A DNA stretch of 60,394 nucleotides from an uncultured Treponema sp. (lineage in GTDB: Bacteria > Spirochaetota > Spirochaetia > Treponematales > Treponemataceae), in NCBI GenBank assembly GCA_937902125.1, contig CALDIB010000036.1, forward strand, positions 1 through 60,394. Direction: 5' to 3'. Made by a program: the position numbers and the translations under genes. The notes beneath the pieces are model-generated. The model saw only the letters and a list, made by a program, of their open reading frames with translations. It did not search any database and had not been told where the DNA came from. Positions 33,990 to 42,662 of this stretch are shown here, in pieces. How positions within the stretch are numbered: the stretch's first letter is position 1; every line of letters starts with the position of its first letter.

Positions 33990-34014
33990 CTCCCTGTGTC
34001 TAATACATAGGGAG
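33990..34014 (+). promoter_or_regulatory. Hairpin that masks the ribosome site of the GT8 gene
   Basis: CTCCCTGTGT (33990-33999), loop CTAAT, ACATAGGGAG (34005-34014): a 10-base stem with one G-U pair. The GGGAG in the 3' arm is the ribosome site, five bases before ATG 34020, so folding would block initiation. Confidence 0.5.
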
Positions 34015-34019
34015 ATTTT

Positions 34020-35081
34020 ATGAATAAAAAATTGTACAAAGGGGAAATCCCAGTATTCTTTGCCGTTGACTACAAATACGCGCCGATGTTGGGCGTAACG
34101 ATAAAGTCAATGCTTCAAAACGCCTCGCAAGATTATTTTTACAAAATTTATGTTTTGACGACAAGCCTTGACCAAGACTTGCGGGAAAAAGTGGCGCAGT
34201 CGGTTTTTGGAAACGCTTCAATTGAATTTATTTCTCTAAAAGAAAAACTTGACAGCTATTCAAATATGTTCCATTTGCGCGACTACTATTCACAAGAAAC
34301 ATATTTCCGCCTTTTTATCGCCAGCCTTTATCCGGAATACGACAAGGTTCTTTACTTGGACAGCGACTTGTTGATTTTGGACGACATTTCAAAAATGTTC
34401 AACGCGGACTTGGGCGACAATTTGCTTGGCGCCACAGTTGAAGAAACAGTTTTGACAATCAACGAGTTTGGAGAGTATGTCGAAAAAGCCTTGGGCGTCC
34501 AAAGGCAAAATTACTTCAACGCGGGAATCATCGTCATCAACACAAAAAAATACCGGGAAGAAAAAATTCAAGAAAAGTTTGTCAGCCTTTTGAACCGCTT
34601 TCCTTTCCGCATCGCGCAAGACCAAGACTATTTGAACGTTCTTTGCAAAGACCGAGTGACCTACTTTGACTTGGGCTGGAACAAAACTTCTTTTGAAAAC
34701 ACAGCCTTTGACAACAAAGACTTGAAAATCGTCCACTACAAAATGATGTGGCGGCCTTGGAAGTACGACGGAATCACTTACGGCGACATCTACTGGGAAT
34801 ACGCCGACAAAACCGCCTTCGCGCAAACACTTCGCCAAATGAAAGAAAACTATTCCGACGAAGAAAAGGCCAAGGACAAGGTTCTTATCGGAAACATGAT
34901 GAAGATGTGCGTCCAAGAGGCCCGGGACTTTCACAATTATTGGAACACAATCAGGCGGGAGCGAATCGGCGCGGCCATTTGCGAATTTTTTGGAACGGCG
35001 GCAAGCTCAACCGTCAAATTGGCCAGAAAGGCCGCGGCAAACTCAGTTGAGGGCGTGAAAAATTTTTTGAACTTGGCGTAA
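34020..35081 (+). CDS. Family 8 glycosyltransferase
   Basis: 353 residues. GT8 features: VFFAVDYKYAPMLGVTIKSML at the N-terminus, the metal-binding DxD in VLYLDSDLLIL (about 112-122), YFNAGIIVINTKKYR, RIAQDQDYLNVL and a C-terminal IVHY. These retaining enzymes transfer glucose, galactose or similar sugars from UDP donors to lipopolysaccharide-like or lipid acceptors. The next gene, an acyltransferase, is 4 bases away, so the pair may build a surface glycolipid. Translation may be controlled by the hairpin over its ribosome site. Confidence 0.9.
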   Translation: MNKKLYKGEIPVFFAVDYKYAPMLGVTIKSMLQNASQDYFYKIYVLTTSLDQDLREKVAQSVFGNASIEFISLKEKLDSYSNMFHLRDYYSQETYFRLFIASLYPEYDKVLYLDSDLLILDDISKMFNADLGDNLLGATVEETVLTINEFGEYVEKALGVQRQNYFNAGIIVINTKKYREEKIQEKFVSLLNRFPFRIAQDQDYLNVLCKDRVTYFDLGWNKTSFENTAFDNKDLKIVHYKMMWRPWKYDGITYGDIYWEYADKTAFAQTLRQMKENYSDEEKAKDKVLIGNMMKMCVQEARDFHNYWNTIRRERIGAAICEFFGTAASSTVKLARKAAANSVEGVKNFLNLA

Positions 35082-35085
35082 GATT

Positions 35086-35925
35086 ATGACACAAAAAGAC
35101 CCAGGCCGGTTGGCCGTTTTGGAAAAAATTGACCAGCTGGAGCGCAAGCGCCTTTGGACTCAAGACATTGAGGACGATCCGCCAACGATTCCCCTTGAGC
35201 CGGACATGATTGACTACACAAAGTCAAAGCTTTCCAGCAAAATCAAAACTTGGATTGCCAACATCGTTGGAACAAAATTCATAGCGGGGCTTTTTAAGAA
35301 CAAGCAGCTGATTATCAAAGACGTTTTTGGAATGGAAAATTTTTTTGCCGTCAAAGACAAGGGCTTGATAATCACTTGCAACCATTTTAACGCCTTTGAC
35401 AACTTTGCGGTTTTGGAAATTCTAAAGCCCTACACTCGCCGCCACATAATTTGGCGGGTAATCAGGGAAGGAAACTACACTTCTTTTCCCGGCCTCTACG
35501 GATTTTTGTTCCGCAACTGCAACACCCTGCCTGTAAGCCAAAACCATTCCACGATGAAAAAATTTTTTGAGGGAATGAAGACATTGCTCGCGCGCGGTGA
35601 AAAAATTTTGGTCTACGCAGAACAAGGCATGTGGTGGAATTACAAAAAGCCGCGGCCGATGACAAACGGCGCCTTTAAATTTGCCGTGGACAACAATGTT
35701 CCTGTCCTTCCGATTTTCATCACCATGACAGATTCAGACATAATCGGAGGCGACGGCTTTCCCGTTCAAGAATACACTATGAACGTTTTGCCCGCGATTT
35801 TCCCCGACCCAAACAAGTCGCAAAAGCAAAACATTAAGGATATGAACCAGCAAAACTACAAGGCTTGGGTTGACTGCTACGAAAAATTTTACGGCAAAAA
35901 ATTGGAATACCTTCCTGAAGAATAA
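35086..35925 (+). CDS. PlsC-like 1-acylglycerol-3-phosphate acyltransferase
   Basis: 279 residues. The HX4D motif is present (CNHFNAFDNFA, about 103-113), followed by the second-block VYAEQGMWWNYKKPRPMTNG that replaces the usual EGTR, and VPVLPIFI. These enzymes acylate lysophosphatidate or related lysolipids at the membrane. It is the second gene of the GT8 operon, ending at the bidirectional terminator shared with flaB. Confidence 0.88.
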   Translation: MTQKDPGRLAVLEKIDQLERKRLWTQDIEDDPPTIPLEPDMIDYTKSKLSSKIKTWIANIVGTKFIAGLFKNKQLIIKDVFGMENFFAVKDKGLIITCNHFNAFDNFAVLEILKPYTRRHIIWRVIREGNYTSFPGLYGFLFRNCNTLPVSQNHSTMKKFFEGMKTLLARGEKILVYAEQGMWWNYKKPRPMTNGAFKFAVDNNVPVLPIFITMTDSDIIGGDGFPVQEYTMNVLPAIFPDPNKSQKQNIKDMNQQNYKAWVDCYEKFYGKKLEYLPEE

Positions 35926-36004
35926 AGGCCTGGCGGTTTTTCGCAAAGGCAAGGCCTCTTTTTGCTTATGCTTTGCGCCGCGAAAAAAAATTGTCACAAG
36001 CAAA

Positions 36005-36039
36005 AAAAAAATCCCGCGAATCAATCGCGGGATTTTTTT
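36005..36039. terminator. Bidirectional intrinsic terminator between plsC-like gene and flaB
   Basis: A tract, stem ATCCCGCGA, loop ATCAA, stem TCGCGGGAT, T tract. It serves the convergent acyltransferase and flagellin genes. Confidence 0.92.
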
Positions 36040-36059
36040 GCCATTCTTAGGCTGCTCTA

Positions 36060-36920
36060 CTAGCGGAGCAAGCTAAGAACGTTCTGGCTCTGCTGGTTGG
36101 CCTGGGCAAGCATCGCTGTTCCAGCCTGGCTGAGAACCTGGTCTTTTGTGAACTCAACCATCTCAGAAGCCATGTCTGTGTCGCGGATGCGGCTTTCAGA
36201 AGCCTGCAAGTTTTCGGCGCCGATGTCGAGGCCGACAACTGTCTTTTCAAGGCGGTTCTGGTAGGCGCCAAGGTCGGCGCGCTGCTTGTTGACCTTCTTC
36301 AAGGCTTCGTCGATTGTTCCAATGGCGCGGTTGGCGTCATCGGGAGCCTGCAAAGAAATCTTTGACTCGTCGCCAATGTTGCGAACTCCAAGAGCTGTGG
36401 CAGACATTGTTCCGATGTAAACCTGAGTTCTCTGGTCCATGTTGGCGCCGATGTGGAACCACATAGAGCCTGTAACAACATTCTCGCCTGTGGGGCGGGC
36501 AAAGCGGCCAGTCAACATGTTCATTCCGTTGAACTGGGCGGCAGAAGCGATGCGGTCGATTTCGTCAACAAGTGAAGAAACCTCAACCTGAATCTGCATG
36601 CGGTCTTCGTCAGAATAGATTCCGTTTGAAGACTGAACGGCCAATTCGCGGATGCGCTGCAAGATGTCTTCTGTTTCCTGCAAGTAGCCTTCAGTTGTCT
36701 GAATGAAAGAAATGCCGTTCTCAGCGTTCTGAGAAGCCTGGTTCAAGCCGCGAATCTGGGCGCGCATCTTTTCAGAAACGGCCAAGCCTGAAGCGTCGTC
36801 GCCGGCGCGATTGATTTTCATGCCTGACGAAAGTTTTTCCATGCTCTTCTGGTTTGCAAGATCAGTAAGGCCCTGTGAACGCTGAGCGAACATCGCGCTC
36901 ATGTTGTGATTGATAACCAT
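36060..36920 (-). CDS. flaB: Flagellin FlaB (periplasmic flagellar core protein)
   Basis: 286 residues from ATG 36920 (AGGAG 9 bases upstream). N-terminus MVINHNMSAMFAQRSQG and C-terminus AGTAMLAQANQQSQNVLSLLR are the spirochaete FlaB ends that form the D0 coiled coil; the variable D2/D3 domains are absent and the middle is short, as in treponemal core flagellins. The protein has no signal peptide and leaves by the flagellar type III route, building the filament in the periplasm. Codon use is biased to frequent codons, fitting high expression. It is transcribed from a sigma-28 promoter. Confidence 0.97.
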   Translation of the reverse strand: MVINHNMSAMFAQRSQGLTDLANQKSMEKLSSGMKINRAGDDASGLAVSEKMRAQIRGLNQASQNAENGISFIQTTEGYLQETEDILQRIRELAVQSSNGIYSDEDRMQIQVEVSSLVDEIDRIASAAQFNGMNMLTGRFARPTGENVVTGSMWFHIGANMDQRTQVYIGTMSATALGVRNIGDESKISLQAPDDANRAIGTIDEALKKVNKQRADLGAYQNRLEKTVVGLDIGAENLQASESRIRDTDMASEMVEFTKDQVLSQAGTAMLAQANQQSQNVLSLLR

Positions 36921-37001
36921 AGTGTATCTCCTATCAGTTTGTTCGAGCAGTTTTAGAAAAACCGGTTTTGCTCGGCCGGTTCTCACCACCCTATACTATT
37001 T

Positions 37002-37028
37002 TTATCGGATTTTGGAAAAAACACTTTA
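37002..37028 (-). promoter_or_regulatory. Sigma-28 (FliA) promoter of flaB
   Basis: Reverse strand TAAA (37028-37025), 15-base spacer, TCCGATAA (37009-37002), one base from the consensus TAAA-N15-GCCGATAA. It gives a leader of about 75 bases that includes an inverted repeat AACCGG/CCGGTT (36957-36980). Confidence 0.8.
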
Positions 37029-37036
37029 GCGGTTTT

Positions 37037-37345
37037 TTAAAATTTTTTTTGAACAAACACGGTCTTTCCGTTAACTTCCACCCGAACGTCTTTGTCAGTC
37101 GCATTTTCAAGATTGACATTCCAGTTGTCGTCATCGCTGTCGCTTGTGATTTTGACCACGAGATTATTGTTTTCATCAAGCTTTGCTTCCACGTTGTCGT
37201 TCTCGTTGTCCAAAGTCACGCTTGCAGTATATTCTTGTTCCCGCTCTTGCTCATCTTTTTTACTTTCCTTGTAAATCCAACGAAACAACAGAATCAGTAC
37301 AATGATACAAGCGATGGACTCGGCGCCAGTCAAAGGATAAAACAT
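37037..37345 (-). CDS. Small membrane-anchored acidic protein
   Basis: 102 residues. One N-terminal membrane helix (SIACIIVLILLFRWIY), a charged linker, and an acidic Asp/Asn/Glu-rich beta-type domain (ASVTLDNENDNVEAKLDE). Function unknown. Its 3' end lies only 9 bases from the sigma-28 promoter of flaB, which is on the same strand. Start ATG 37345 with GGAGG. Confidence 0.65.
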   Translation of the reverse strand: MFYPLTGAESIACIIVLILLFRWIYKESKKDEQEREQEYTASVTLDNENDNVEAKLDENNNLVVKITSDSDDDNWNVNLENATDKDVRVEVNGKTVFVQKKF

Positions 37346-37368
37346 AGTCGCGCCTCCTTTTGCCTTGC

Positions 37369-37398
37369 ATTATAGCGCAGACACGCGAGTTTTGCCAA
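37369..37398 (-). promoter_or_regulatory. Promoter of the small membrane protein gene
   Basis: Reverse strand TTGGCA (37398-37393), 18-base spacer ending GCGC, TATAAT (37374-37369). About 18 bases of leader carry AGGAGG before the ATG at 37345. Confidence 0.75.
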
Positions 37399-37478
37399 CA
37401 AAATCGCGCGCGGGATTTTGTTGGCGCCGACAATGAACTAACGCCGGCGCGGGGAGGGGCATATTCCCTCCGCGAGAA

Positions 37479-40454
37479 TCACTTTCCTTCCACAACTTTT
37501 ATCTCGTCGTCGCTAAGGCCGTAAAGCTTGTAAACGGCGGAATTGATTTGAGCGTCTATGAGTTGAACGCGCTGCTCCAAAAATTTTTTGTCTGACTCCG
37601 ACTTTGCCGCAAAAAGCTTTTGCTTTGCCTCAATCATTTGGCCGGCAAGTTTTGCGAGCGCGGCTTGTTTGTCGGCAGAGGCAAAAGGAAGCTTGACTTG
37701 CTTTAGATACTCCGCCTTGATCGCAAGGTTTAAGAATTTTGTGGCGAACAGGTAGTTTATGACGCTGGAATTGAGGACGGCAAGCAAAAAGCGGAGGCTG
37801 GCGTTTTTAGTTTTGGGAATCAAAAAGTAAATTCCCTCCGAACCGTAAACGCCTGTCGAGTCAAGCGTGGCGCAAACGCGAACTTTAAGGCTTTCGTTGC
37901 GAGTTCTTTGAACAAGGATTTTTTCTTTTATGTCTAGCTCCGACTGGACGCGAGGACGGTGCAAGCGATTCCAAGCGATTGAGTCTGTAGTCTTTTCTTT
38001 GTTGCGTTTTTCAAGCGCGGCCTTAAACTGCAAAAGCCATTCTTTCGCGCCTGGATATTTTTTTAAGTCAGTGTTCTCGTCCACATATAAAATGCGCCGT
38101 TCAAGGCTTCGCGTTTCGTAGCGACCTATGTCGCGGCCGTGGCAAAGCGGATGCAAAAGTTCCTTTTCGATTCCTTTTTTTAGGGCCTCCTCTTGCGTCT
38201 CAAATATAAAGGCCGTGTTGTTTCCTGTCACAATTCCCTGATAAATCGTATAGTCGTCGCCAATGGGCTTTAAGTCTTTTGCAAACAACTTTTCAAAAAT
38301 AGAAGAGCCTTCGTCGTTTCCTATGCTGATGATATTTTTTTCTGCAGCAAAATAATCAGAGGCGACAACGCGCGTTTTGGGATTTTCAAAGTCAGTGGCG
38401 TCTTTTAGAATGATTTCTGTTTGCGCGGATTTCTTGCACACAAGAATCGTCGTGTCAACCGTAACGCCCGAAAAAACTTTTCCGCCGGTGTAGCAAACTT
38501 CCGCCAGCCATTTGTTTTCAAGCAAAATGTCGCGGATTTTTTGGTACGAAATGTTTGTATGAACCACTGACGGAACGATAAAAGAAACATAGCCGTTGTT
38601 TGCGACCAGCCTTTTTACGGCTTGGTTCAAAAAAACGCCAAAAAGGTCGCACCTTTTTACAAAGGCTTCGTAGCGCGTTTTATAATATTCCTTGTCCCCG
38701 TCGCTCATCAACTCAACGCTGACATACGGCGGGTTTCCGATAACGCAATCAAATCCGCCTTGCTCAAACACGACTGCAAATTGCTTTTGCCAGTCAAAGG
38801 CGTTCACCTTGCGCTGTTCCGCCAAGCCAAGGCCGTCCAAATCCTTTTGCGCGTAATAGTCGCTCGCAATCAGCGAATTTCCGCACTTAATGTTGTCTGT
38901 CATGCTAGGCAAAATCTTTGAGCGCAAATCGCTGCTTCTAAAAAGCTGCGCCTGCCCGCTTTTAGAAAGCGATCTCCCTTCGTTTTCCAAAAGCTTTAGG
39001 AACAAAGAAAGCTTTGTCACCTCAACCGCCTGCGCGTCGATGTCAACGCCGTAGATGTTGTTTAAAAGAATCGCGCGCTTTTCTTCAATGCTCAGCTTAT
39101 AATTGCGCGTCACCGAATCTTTGTATATCTTCCCCGCCTTTTCGTATTTTTCCGCGCTTTCCAAATAATAGGTCAAATGCCAGTCCAGCAAATGCTGGTA
39201 AGCTCCGACCAAAAAGCTTCCGCTTCCGCAAGCGGGGTCAACAAAGCGCATTTTGCAAACTTGTTCGGGCGTTTTGCCTTGTATTTTTTTGCCAATCGTT
39301 TGCTCCACGATATAGCGGACAATGTAAGGCGGCGTGTAGTAAACTCCGCCGGCTTTTTGAACTTCCGGCTTTTCGACAATCTCAACGCTGTGGCCGTTTT
39401 TGGTCTTTCGCGCGAAACGAATTATCTTTCCCAAAAAGCGCTCGTAAATGCTGCCTAAAATTTCTACGGGCAAAACGCTAAATTCGTACTGACATTCAGG
39501 AAAATAAAGCGCGTTTATAATTGAGGCCAGCGTCTTGTCCTGAACGTTAAGGCCGTCAAGATATTGGTCGGTCGCAAAAAGCCCCGCGTTAAATTTTTGG
39601 TTCGCTTCGGAAAAAAGCGTCTTTAAATTTTTATAAATGTCCGTCTTGGAATCGGCGATTTTTTTGAGAGCGGCGCGCTCTTCTATTTCTTTGTCCTCGC
39701 ATATTCGCAAAAACAAAATTCGGTCGATGATTTTTTGGACGGAACTAGTCAAATTAAATTCGTCGATTTCTTCATTGTGAAGGGCTATGTCTTCCGCCAG
39801 CATGACACGCCAATCTTCTATCATTTGCAAAATGTCGTTGTCCACGCTGGCCGTTCCTTTTTTGTCGCGGCTAGTTTCCCAATAAGTGTCAAACTTTCCC
39901 AAGTCAACGGCTTGCCAAGAAATGCGGTTGTAAAGCTCCTCAAAGCGCTCTTCAAATTTGTCGTAAGTAAGATAGTCAATGCGCGCGGTGGCCGCGGTGT
40001 CGTTGGCCTTTGGCTTTATGCGGGTGTCGTAAATTGCAAGTTCCTGAAAGTCTGTCAAAATGGCGATGGGCATTTTGCTGGTATACGCGTAGCGGCGGAC
40101 TTGAAGCGCAGGCTCAGGACTTGTCTTTAAGTCAACGCTTGGTTGCTTGGCCTCCACATAAATCTTTCGCTCGCCGCCGTAGCAAAGCGTGTAGTCCGGG
40201 TGCTTTTTTTGTCCGTCTATGACCACGCGGTCTTCGGTTATGACTTCTTGCCTGTCGTGGCGGGCGCCTTTTTCGTTCTTAACGTCCCAGCCAAGACATT
40301 CCAAAAGCGGGTCAATGAATTTTGAACGGCACTCTGATTCAACAAAATCTTTTGTAAGATAGAACTTTTCGTTTTCACGGAATTGCTCGATCAATTTTGC
40401 GACGAACGCCTTTCTCTCGTCCATCGTCATCGCTTTGCAGCGCGCTTCGCTCAT
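37479..40454 (-). CDS. Type IIG restriction-modification enzyme (Eco57I-like)
   Basis: 991 residues, restriction and methylation in one chain. The N-terminal nuclease region has a PD-(D/E)xK pattern (HPDYTLCYGG, then IYVEAKQPS). The amino-methyltransferase core follows: motif I VDPACGSGSFLVGAYQ and motif IV CVIGNPPYVSVEL, of the N6-adenine type. The C-terminal third is a TaqI/Eco57I-like target recognition region with IDAQINSAVYKLYGLSDDEI at the end. It should methylate host DNA and cut unmodified foreign DNA. No separate methylase, specificity or accessory defence gene lies beside it. It has a conventional leader with AGGAG. Confidence 0.9.
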   Translation of the reverse strand: MSEARCKAMTMDERKAFVAKLIEQFRENEKFYLTKDFVESECRSKFIDPLLECLGWDVKNEKGARHDRQEVITEDRVVIDGQKKHPDYTLCYGGERKIYVEAKQPSVDLKTSPEPALQVRRYAYTSKMPIAILTDFQELAIYDTRIKPKANDTAATARIDYLTYDKFEERFEELYNRISWQAVDLGKFDTYWETSRDKKGTASVDNDILQMIEDWRVMLAEDIALHNEEIDEFNLTSSVQKIIDRILFLRICEDKEIEERAALKKIADSKTDIYKNLKTLFSEANQKFNAGLFATDQYLDGLNVQDKTLASIINALYFPECQYEFSVLPVEILGSIYERFLGKIIRFARKTKNGHSVEIVEKPEVQKAGGVYYTPPYIVRYIVEQTIGKKIQGKTPEQVCKMRFVDPACGSGSFLVGAYQHLLDWHLTYYLESAEKYEKAGKIYKDSVTRNYKLSIEEKRAILLNNIYGVDIDAQAVEVTKLSLFLKLLENEGRSLSKSGQAQLFRSSDLRSKILPSMTDNIKCGNSLIASDYYAQKDLDGLGLAEQRKVNAFDWQKQFAVVFEQGGFDCVIGNPPYVSVELMSDGDKEYYKTRYEAFVKRCDLFGVFLNQAVKRLVANNGYVSFIVPSVVHTNISYQKIRDILLENKWLAEVCYTGGKVFSGVTVDTTILVCKKSAQTEIILKDATDFENPKTRVVASDYFAAEKNIISIGNDEGSSIFEKLFAKDLKPIGDDYTIYQGIVTGNNTAFIFETQEEALKKGIEKELLHPLCHGRDIGRYETRSLERRILYVDENTDLKKYPGAKEWLLQFKAALEKRNKEKTTDSIAWNRLHRPRVQSELDIKEKILVQRTRNESLKVRVCATLDSTGVYGSEGIYFLIPKTKNASLRFLLAVLNSSVINYLFATKFLNLAIKAEYLKQVKLPFASADKQAALAKLAGQMIEAKQKLFAAKSESDKKFLEQRVQLIDAQINSAVYKLYGLSDDEIKVVEGK

Positions 40455-40474
40455 GTTTTCGCTCCTGAATTTTT

Positions 40475-40504
40475 ATTATAGCGCATAAAGCAAGAATGGG
40501 TAAA
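40475..40504 (-). promoter_or_regulatory. Promoter of the type IIG enzyme gene
   Basis: Reverse strand TTTACC (40504-40499), 18-base spacer ending GCGC, TATAAT (40480-40475), then AAAAATTCAGGAGCGAAAAC to the ATG at 40454. Confidence 0.6.
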
Positions 40505-40631
40505 TGTTTCTTTGCCGCGCCCAAAGGCAACCATTGTCATTATCTGTCATTGTAGGGCTTGCCCCGATAATCTTTTGAAAAAAATTTCGGCAGCGGCGTC
40601 CGCTAGGATTGCCAGAGCTCGCGAGAGCCGC

Positions 40632-42422
40632 TTATTCCTCTTCCCAAGAAACGTCAACCATGCGTCTTTCCAAGTCGGGAATGCGCAAAAAGATTGAGCA
40701 GGAGGCGCGGTGAATGGTCACGCCCCGCGTTCTTGAAACATAACCTGCGATTGTGTCAGGATATTTTGGATTGCAGCACTTTGCAAATGTGACTAGATAA
40801 TTCTTGTCGTTCTCCACGCGGACTTTGCCGGAATGGCGGACAGCGGCTTCATGGGGATTGGTTCCCTTTTTGTGGGCTTGGCGAATTTTGTTTTGCTCGG
40901 CTTGCCTTTCGTTGGCTTCTGAAACTTTCGCCGCGCCCTTGTCAACAAAGGTCTGGTCGTTGGCGGTAAGCCAAGCGCGAATTTTTTGCTTGGCCTTGCT
41001 CGTCTTGCACCACTTTAACCAGCCTTCAACAGGATGGGATTTGGGGTTTGTGAGAATCTCGATTATTTGCGTGTTCTGCAAGGGCGCGCTTAAAGGAATG
41101 ATTTTTCCGTCAGCCTTGGCGCCAACGATTTTTTCTCCCACTCCGGAATGAATCTGGTAGGCAAAGTCAATGGCGGTGGAGCCTACAGGAAGTTGAATCA
41201 CGTCGCCCTTTGGGGTAAAGACTACAATCTTGTCGGCCAAAAGTTCGTTCTTAAACTCGCTAAAATAGTCCTCGTCGTCGGCGCGCTCTTCCTTAAGTTC
41301 CCTCAACTGATTAAAAATGGAAAGTCCCTTTAAGTCCACCATGTCGTGGTTTGTGCCCTTCTTGTAAAGCCAGTGGCTGGCCACTCCGTGCTGGGCAACA
41401 TTGTCCATCTCCCGGGTGCGAATTTGAATTTCAAGGGGCTTTCCTTCGCAAAGGACAGTTGTGTGCAAAGACTGGTAGCCGTTGGCCTTAGGCATGGCGA
41501 CATAATCCTTAAAGCGGCCGTCAAGGGGCTTCCACAAACTGTGGGCAAGGCCAACCAAGGTGTAGCATTCGGGAACAGTTTTGCACAAAATGCGGACGGC
41601 GAACAAGTCGAACAATTCGCTCGCCTCCTTGTTGCGCTTTCTCATCTTTTGATAAATCGAATAAAAATGCTTGGCTCGGCTTTTTACCGAAACTTCGATT
41701 CCGGCCTTGGCCGCCGCCTCTTGAATTTTTTTGACGGCGCTTTCCAAGTAGTCCGCCCTTTCGTTTTTTTTCGCCGAAACGATGGCCTTGATTTGCTGAA
41801 AGACATCCGGGTTTGAATACTTTAGGCTCAAGTCCTCCAACTCGTTTTTTTCGCCCTTCATTCCAAGGCGGTCGGCAAGAGGCGCCCAAATGTCAATCAC
41901 TTCGGCGGCCACCGCGCGCTGGGTCTTTGCGTCGTAGCCCTTTAAGTTTCTGATTCTGTCCAAGCGGTCGGCAAGCTTAACCATTATGACGCGAACGTCC
42001 CGGGCCATGGCAAAAAGCATTTTTCGGATTGAGTCCGCCTCATGCAAGGTCTTGCTTGAAATTTGCAAATTGGTGATGCGCGCGGTTCCTTGAATTATGG
42101 TGGCCACGGCGTCTCCCCAACCCTCTTTTATTTCCTCAAGCTGAACGCCGGGCGCCGTCAAAATGTTGTGAAAAAATCCGCCCACAATTGAATCTGCGTC
42201 CAGCTTGCTCCTGGCCAAAATCGCGGCCACTCGCATCGGGTGCAAATAGTAAGGCTTTCCGCAAGAGCGCTTCATGCCCTCTGTTTTTTTAAGAAGAAAA
42301 TTCCACGCGGAAGAAATTTTTTTTCTGTCTTTTTCGCAATCAGGAAAAAGTCTGAAAAATTCGTTTATGAGAACTTCTGGATTTGTTTCTTCATTGTTGG
42401 AAATAAATTCTTCTTCCGTCAT
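40632..42422 (-). CDS. rel: RelA/SpoT-family (p)ppGpp enzyme with degenerate hydrolase site
   Basis: 596 residues. N-terminal HD-type hydrolase region keeps the first His (YYLHPMRVA, about 61) but its HD motif reads FFHNILTAPG (85-86), so the Asp and the following ED are lost. The synthetase domain is intact (SRAKHFYSIYQKM, VAMPKANGYQSLHTTV, EIQIRTREMDNVAQHG). A TGS domain (IVVFTPKGDVIQLPVGSTAIDFA) and a Cys/His region (FAKCCNPKYPDTIAGYVSRTRG) follow; no ACT domain is present. It is therefore likely a synthetase-only enzyme. The promoter puts the transcript start within about 2 bases of the ATG. Confidence 0.9.
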   Translation of the reverse strand: MTEEEFISNNEETNPEVLINEFFRLFPDCEKDRKKISSAWNFLLKKTEGMKRSCGKPYYLHPMRVAAILARSKLDADSIVGGFFHNILTAPGVQLEEIKEGWGDAVATIIQGTARITNLQISSKTLHEADSIRKMLFAMARDVRVIMVKLADRLDRIRNLKGYDAKTQRAVAAEVIDIWAPLADRLGMKGEKNELEDLSLKYSNPDVFQQIKAIVSAKKNERADYLESAVKKIQEAAAKAGIEVSVKSRAKHFYSIYQKMRKRNKEASELFDLFAVRILCKTVPECYTLVGLAHSLWKPLDGRFKDYVAMPKANGYQSLHTTVLCEGKPLEIQIRTREMDNVAQHGVASHWLYKKGTNHDMVDLKGLSIFNQLRELKEERADDEDYFSEFKNELLADKIVVFTPKGDVIQLPVGSTAIDFAYQIHSGVGEKIVGAKADGKIIPLSAPLQNTQIIEILTNPKSHPVEGWLKWCKTSKAKQKIRAWLTANDQTFVDKGAAKVSEANERQAEQNKIRQAHKKGTNPHEAAVRHSGKVRVENDKNYLVTFAKCCNPKYPDTIAGYVSRTRGVTIHRASCSIFLRIPDLERRMVDVSWEEE

Positions 42423-42430
42423 CGGAAAAT

Positions 42431-42459
42431 ATTTTAATGATAATCTTAATTTCTAGCAA
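42431..42459 (-). promoter_or_regulatory. Promoter of rel, leaderless type
   Basis: Reverse strand TTGCTA (42459-42454), 17-base spacer, TAAAAT (42436-42431), then ATTTTCCG and ATG 42422. No ribosome site. Confidence 0.65.
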
Positions 42460-42479
42460 TACCAAAAAAGCGCCTGACA

Positions 42480-42662
42480 TACCAGAAAAAGCGCTTCCAA
42501 TTGCGGCTGCGTCTGATCGGCACCGCTAGCTGGCGTCGCTACACGCGCATTGCGCCTTGTAACTATTCAACTCTGCCGCTAACGCGGCAGGCGCAAAGCG
42601 AGTGTTGCCGCCAGCCGCCCGCGCAAGACGCCGCAAAAGACGCTGGCAAAACCGCCAGCCTA
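42480..42662. repeat. GC-rich hairpin-rich intergenic spacer
   Basis: About 180 non-coding bases with several short stems (TGCCGCTAACGCGGCA, CTGGCGGTTTTGCCAG on the reverse strand). It shares GCGARTGTTGCCGC and similar words with the spacer at 47510-47680, so it may be a degenerate dispersed repeat. No gene was found in it. Confidence 0.35.

Noticed and set aside
34389..34934. Reverse-strand frame of 181 codons inside the GT8 gene
   Set aside because: Val/Phe/His-rich shadow of conserved GT8 codons, with no start signals.
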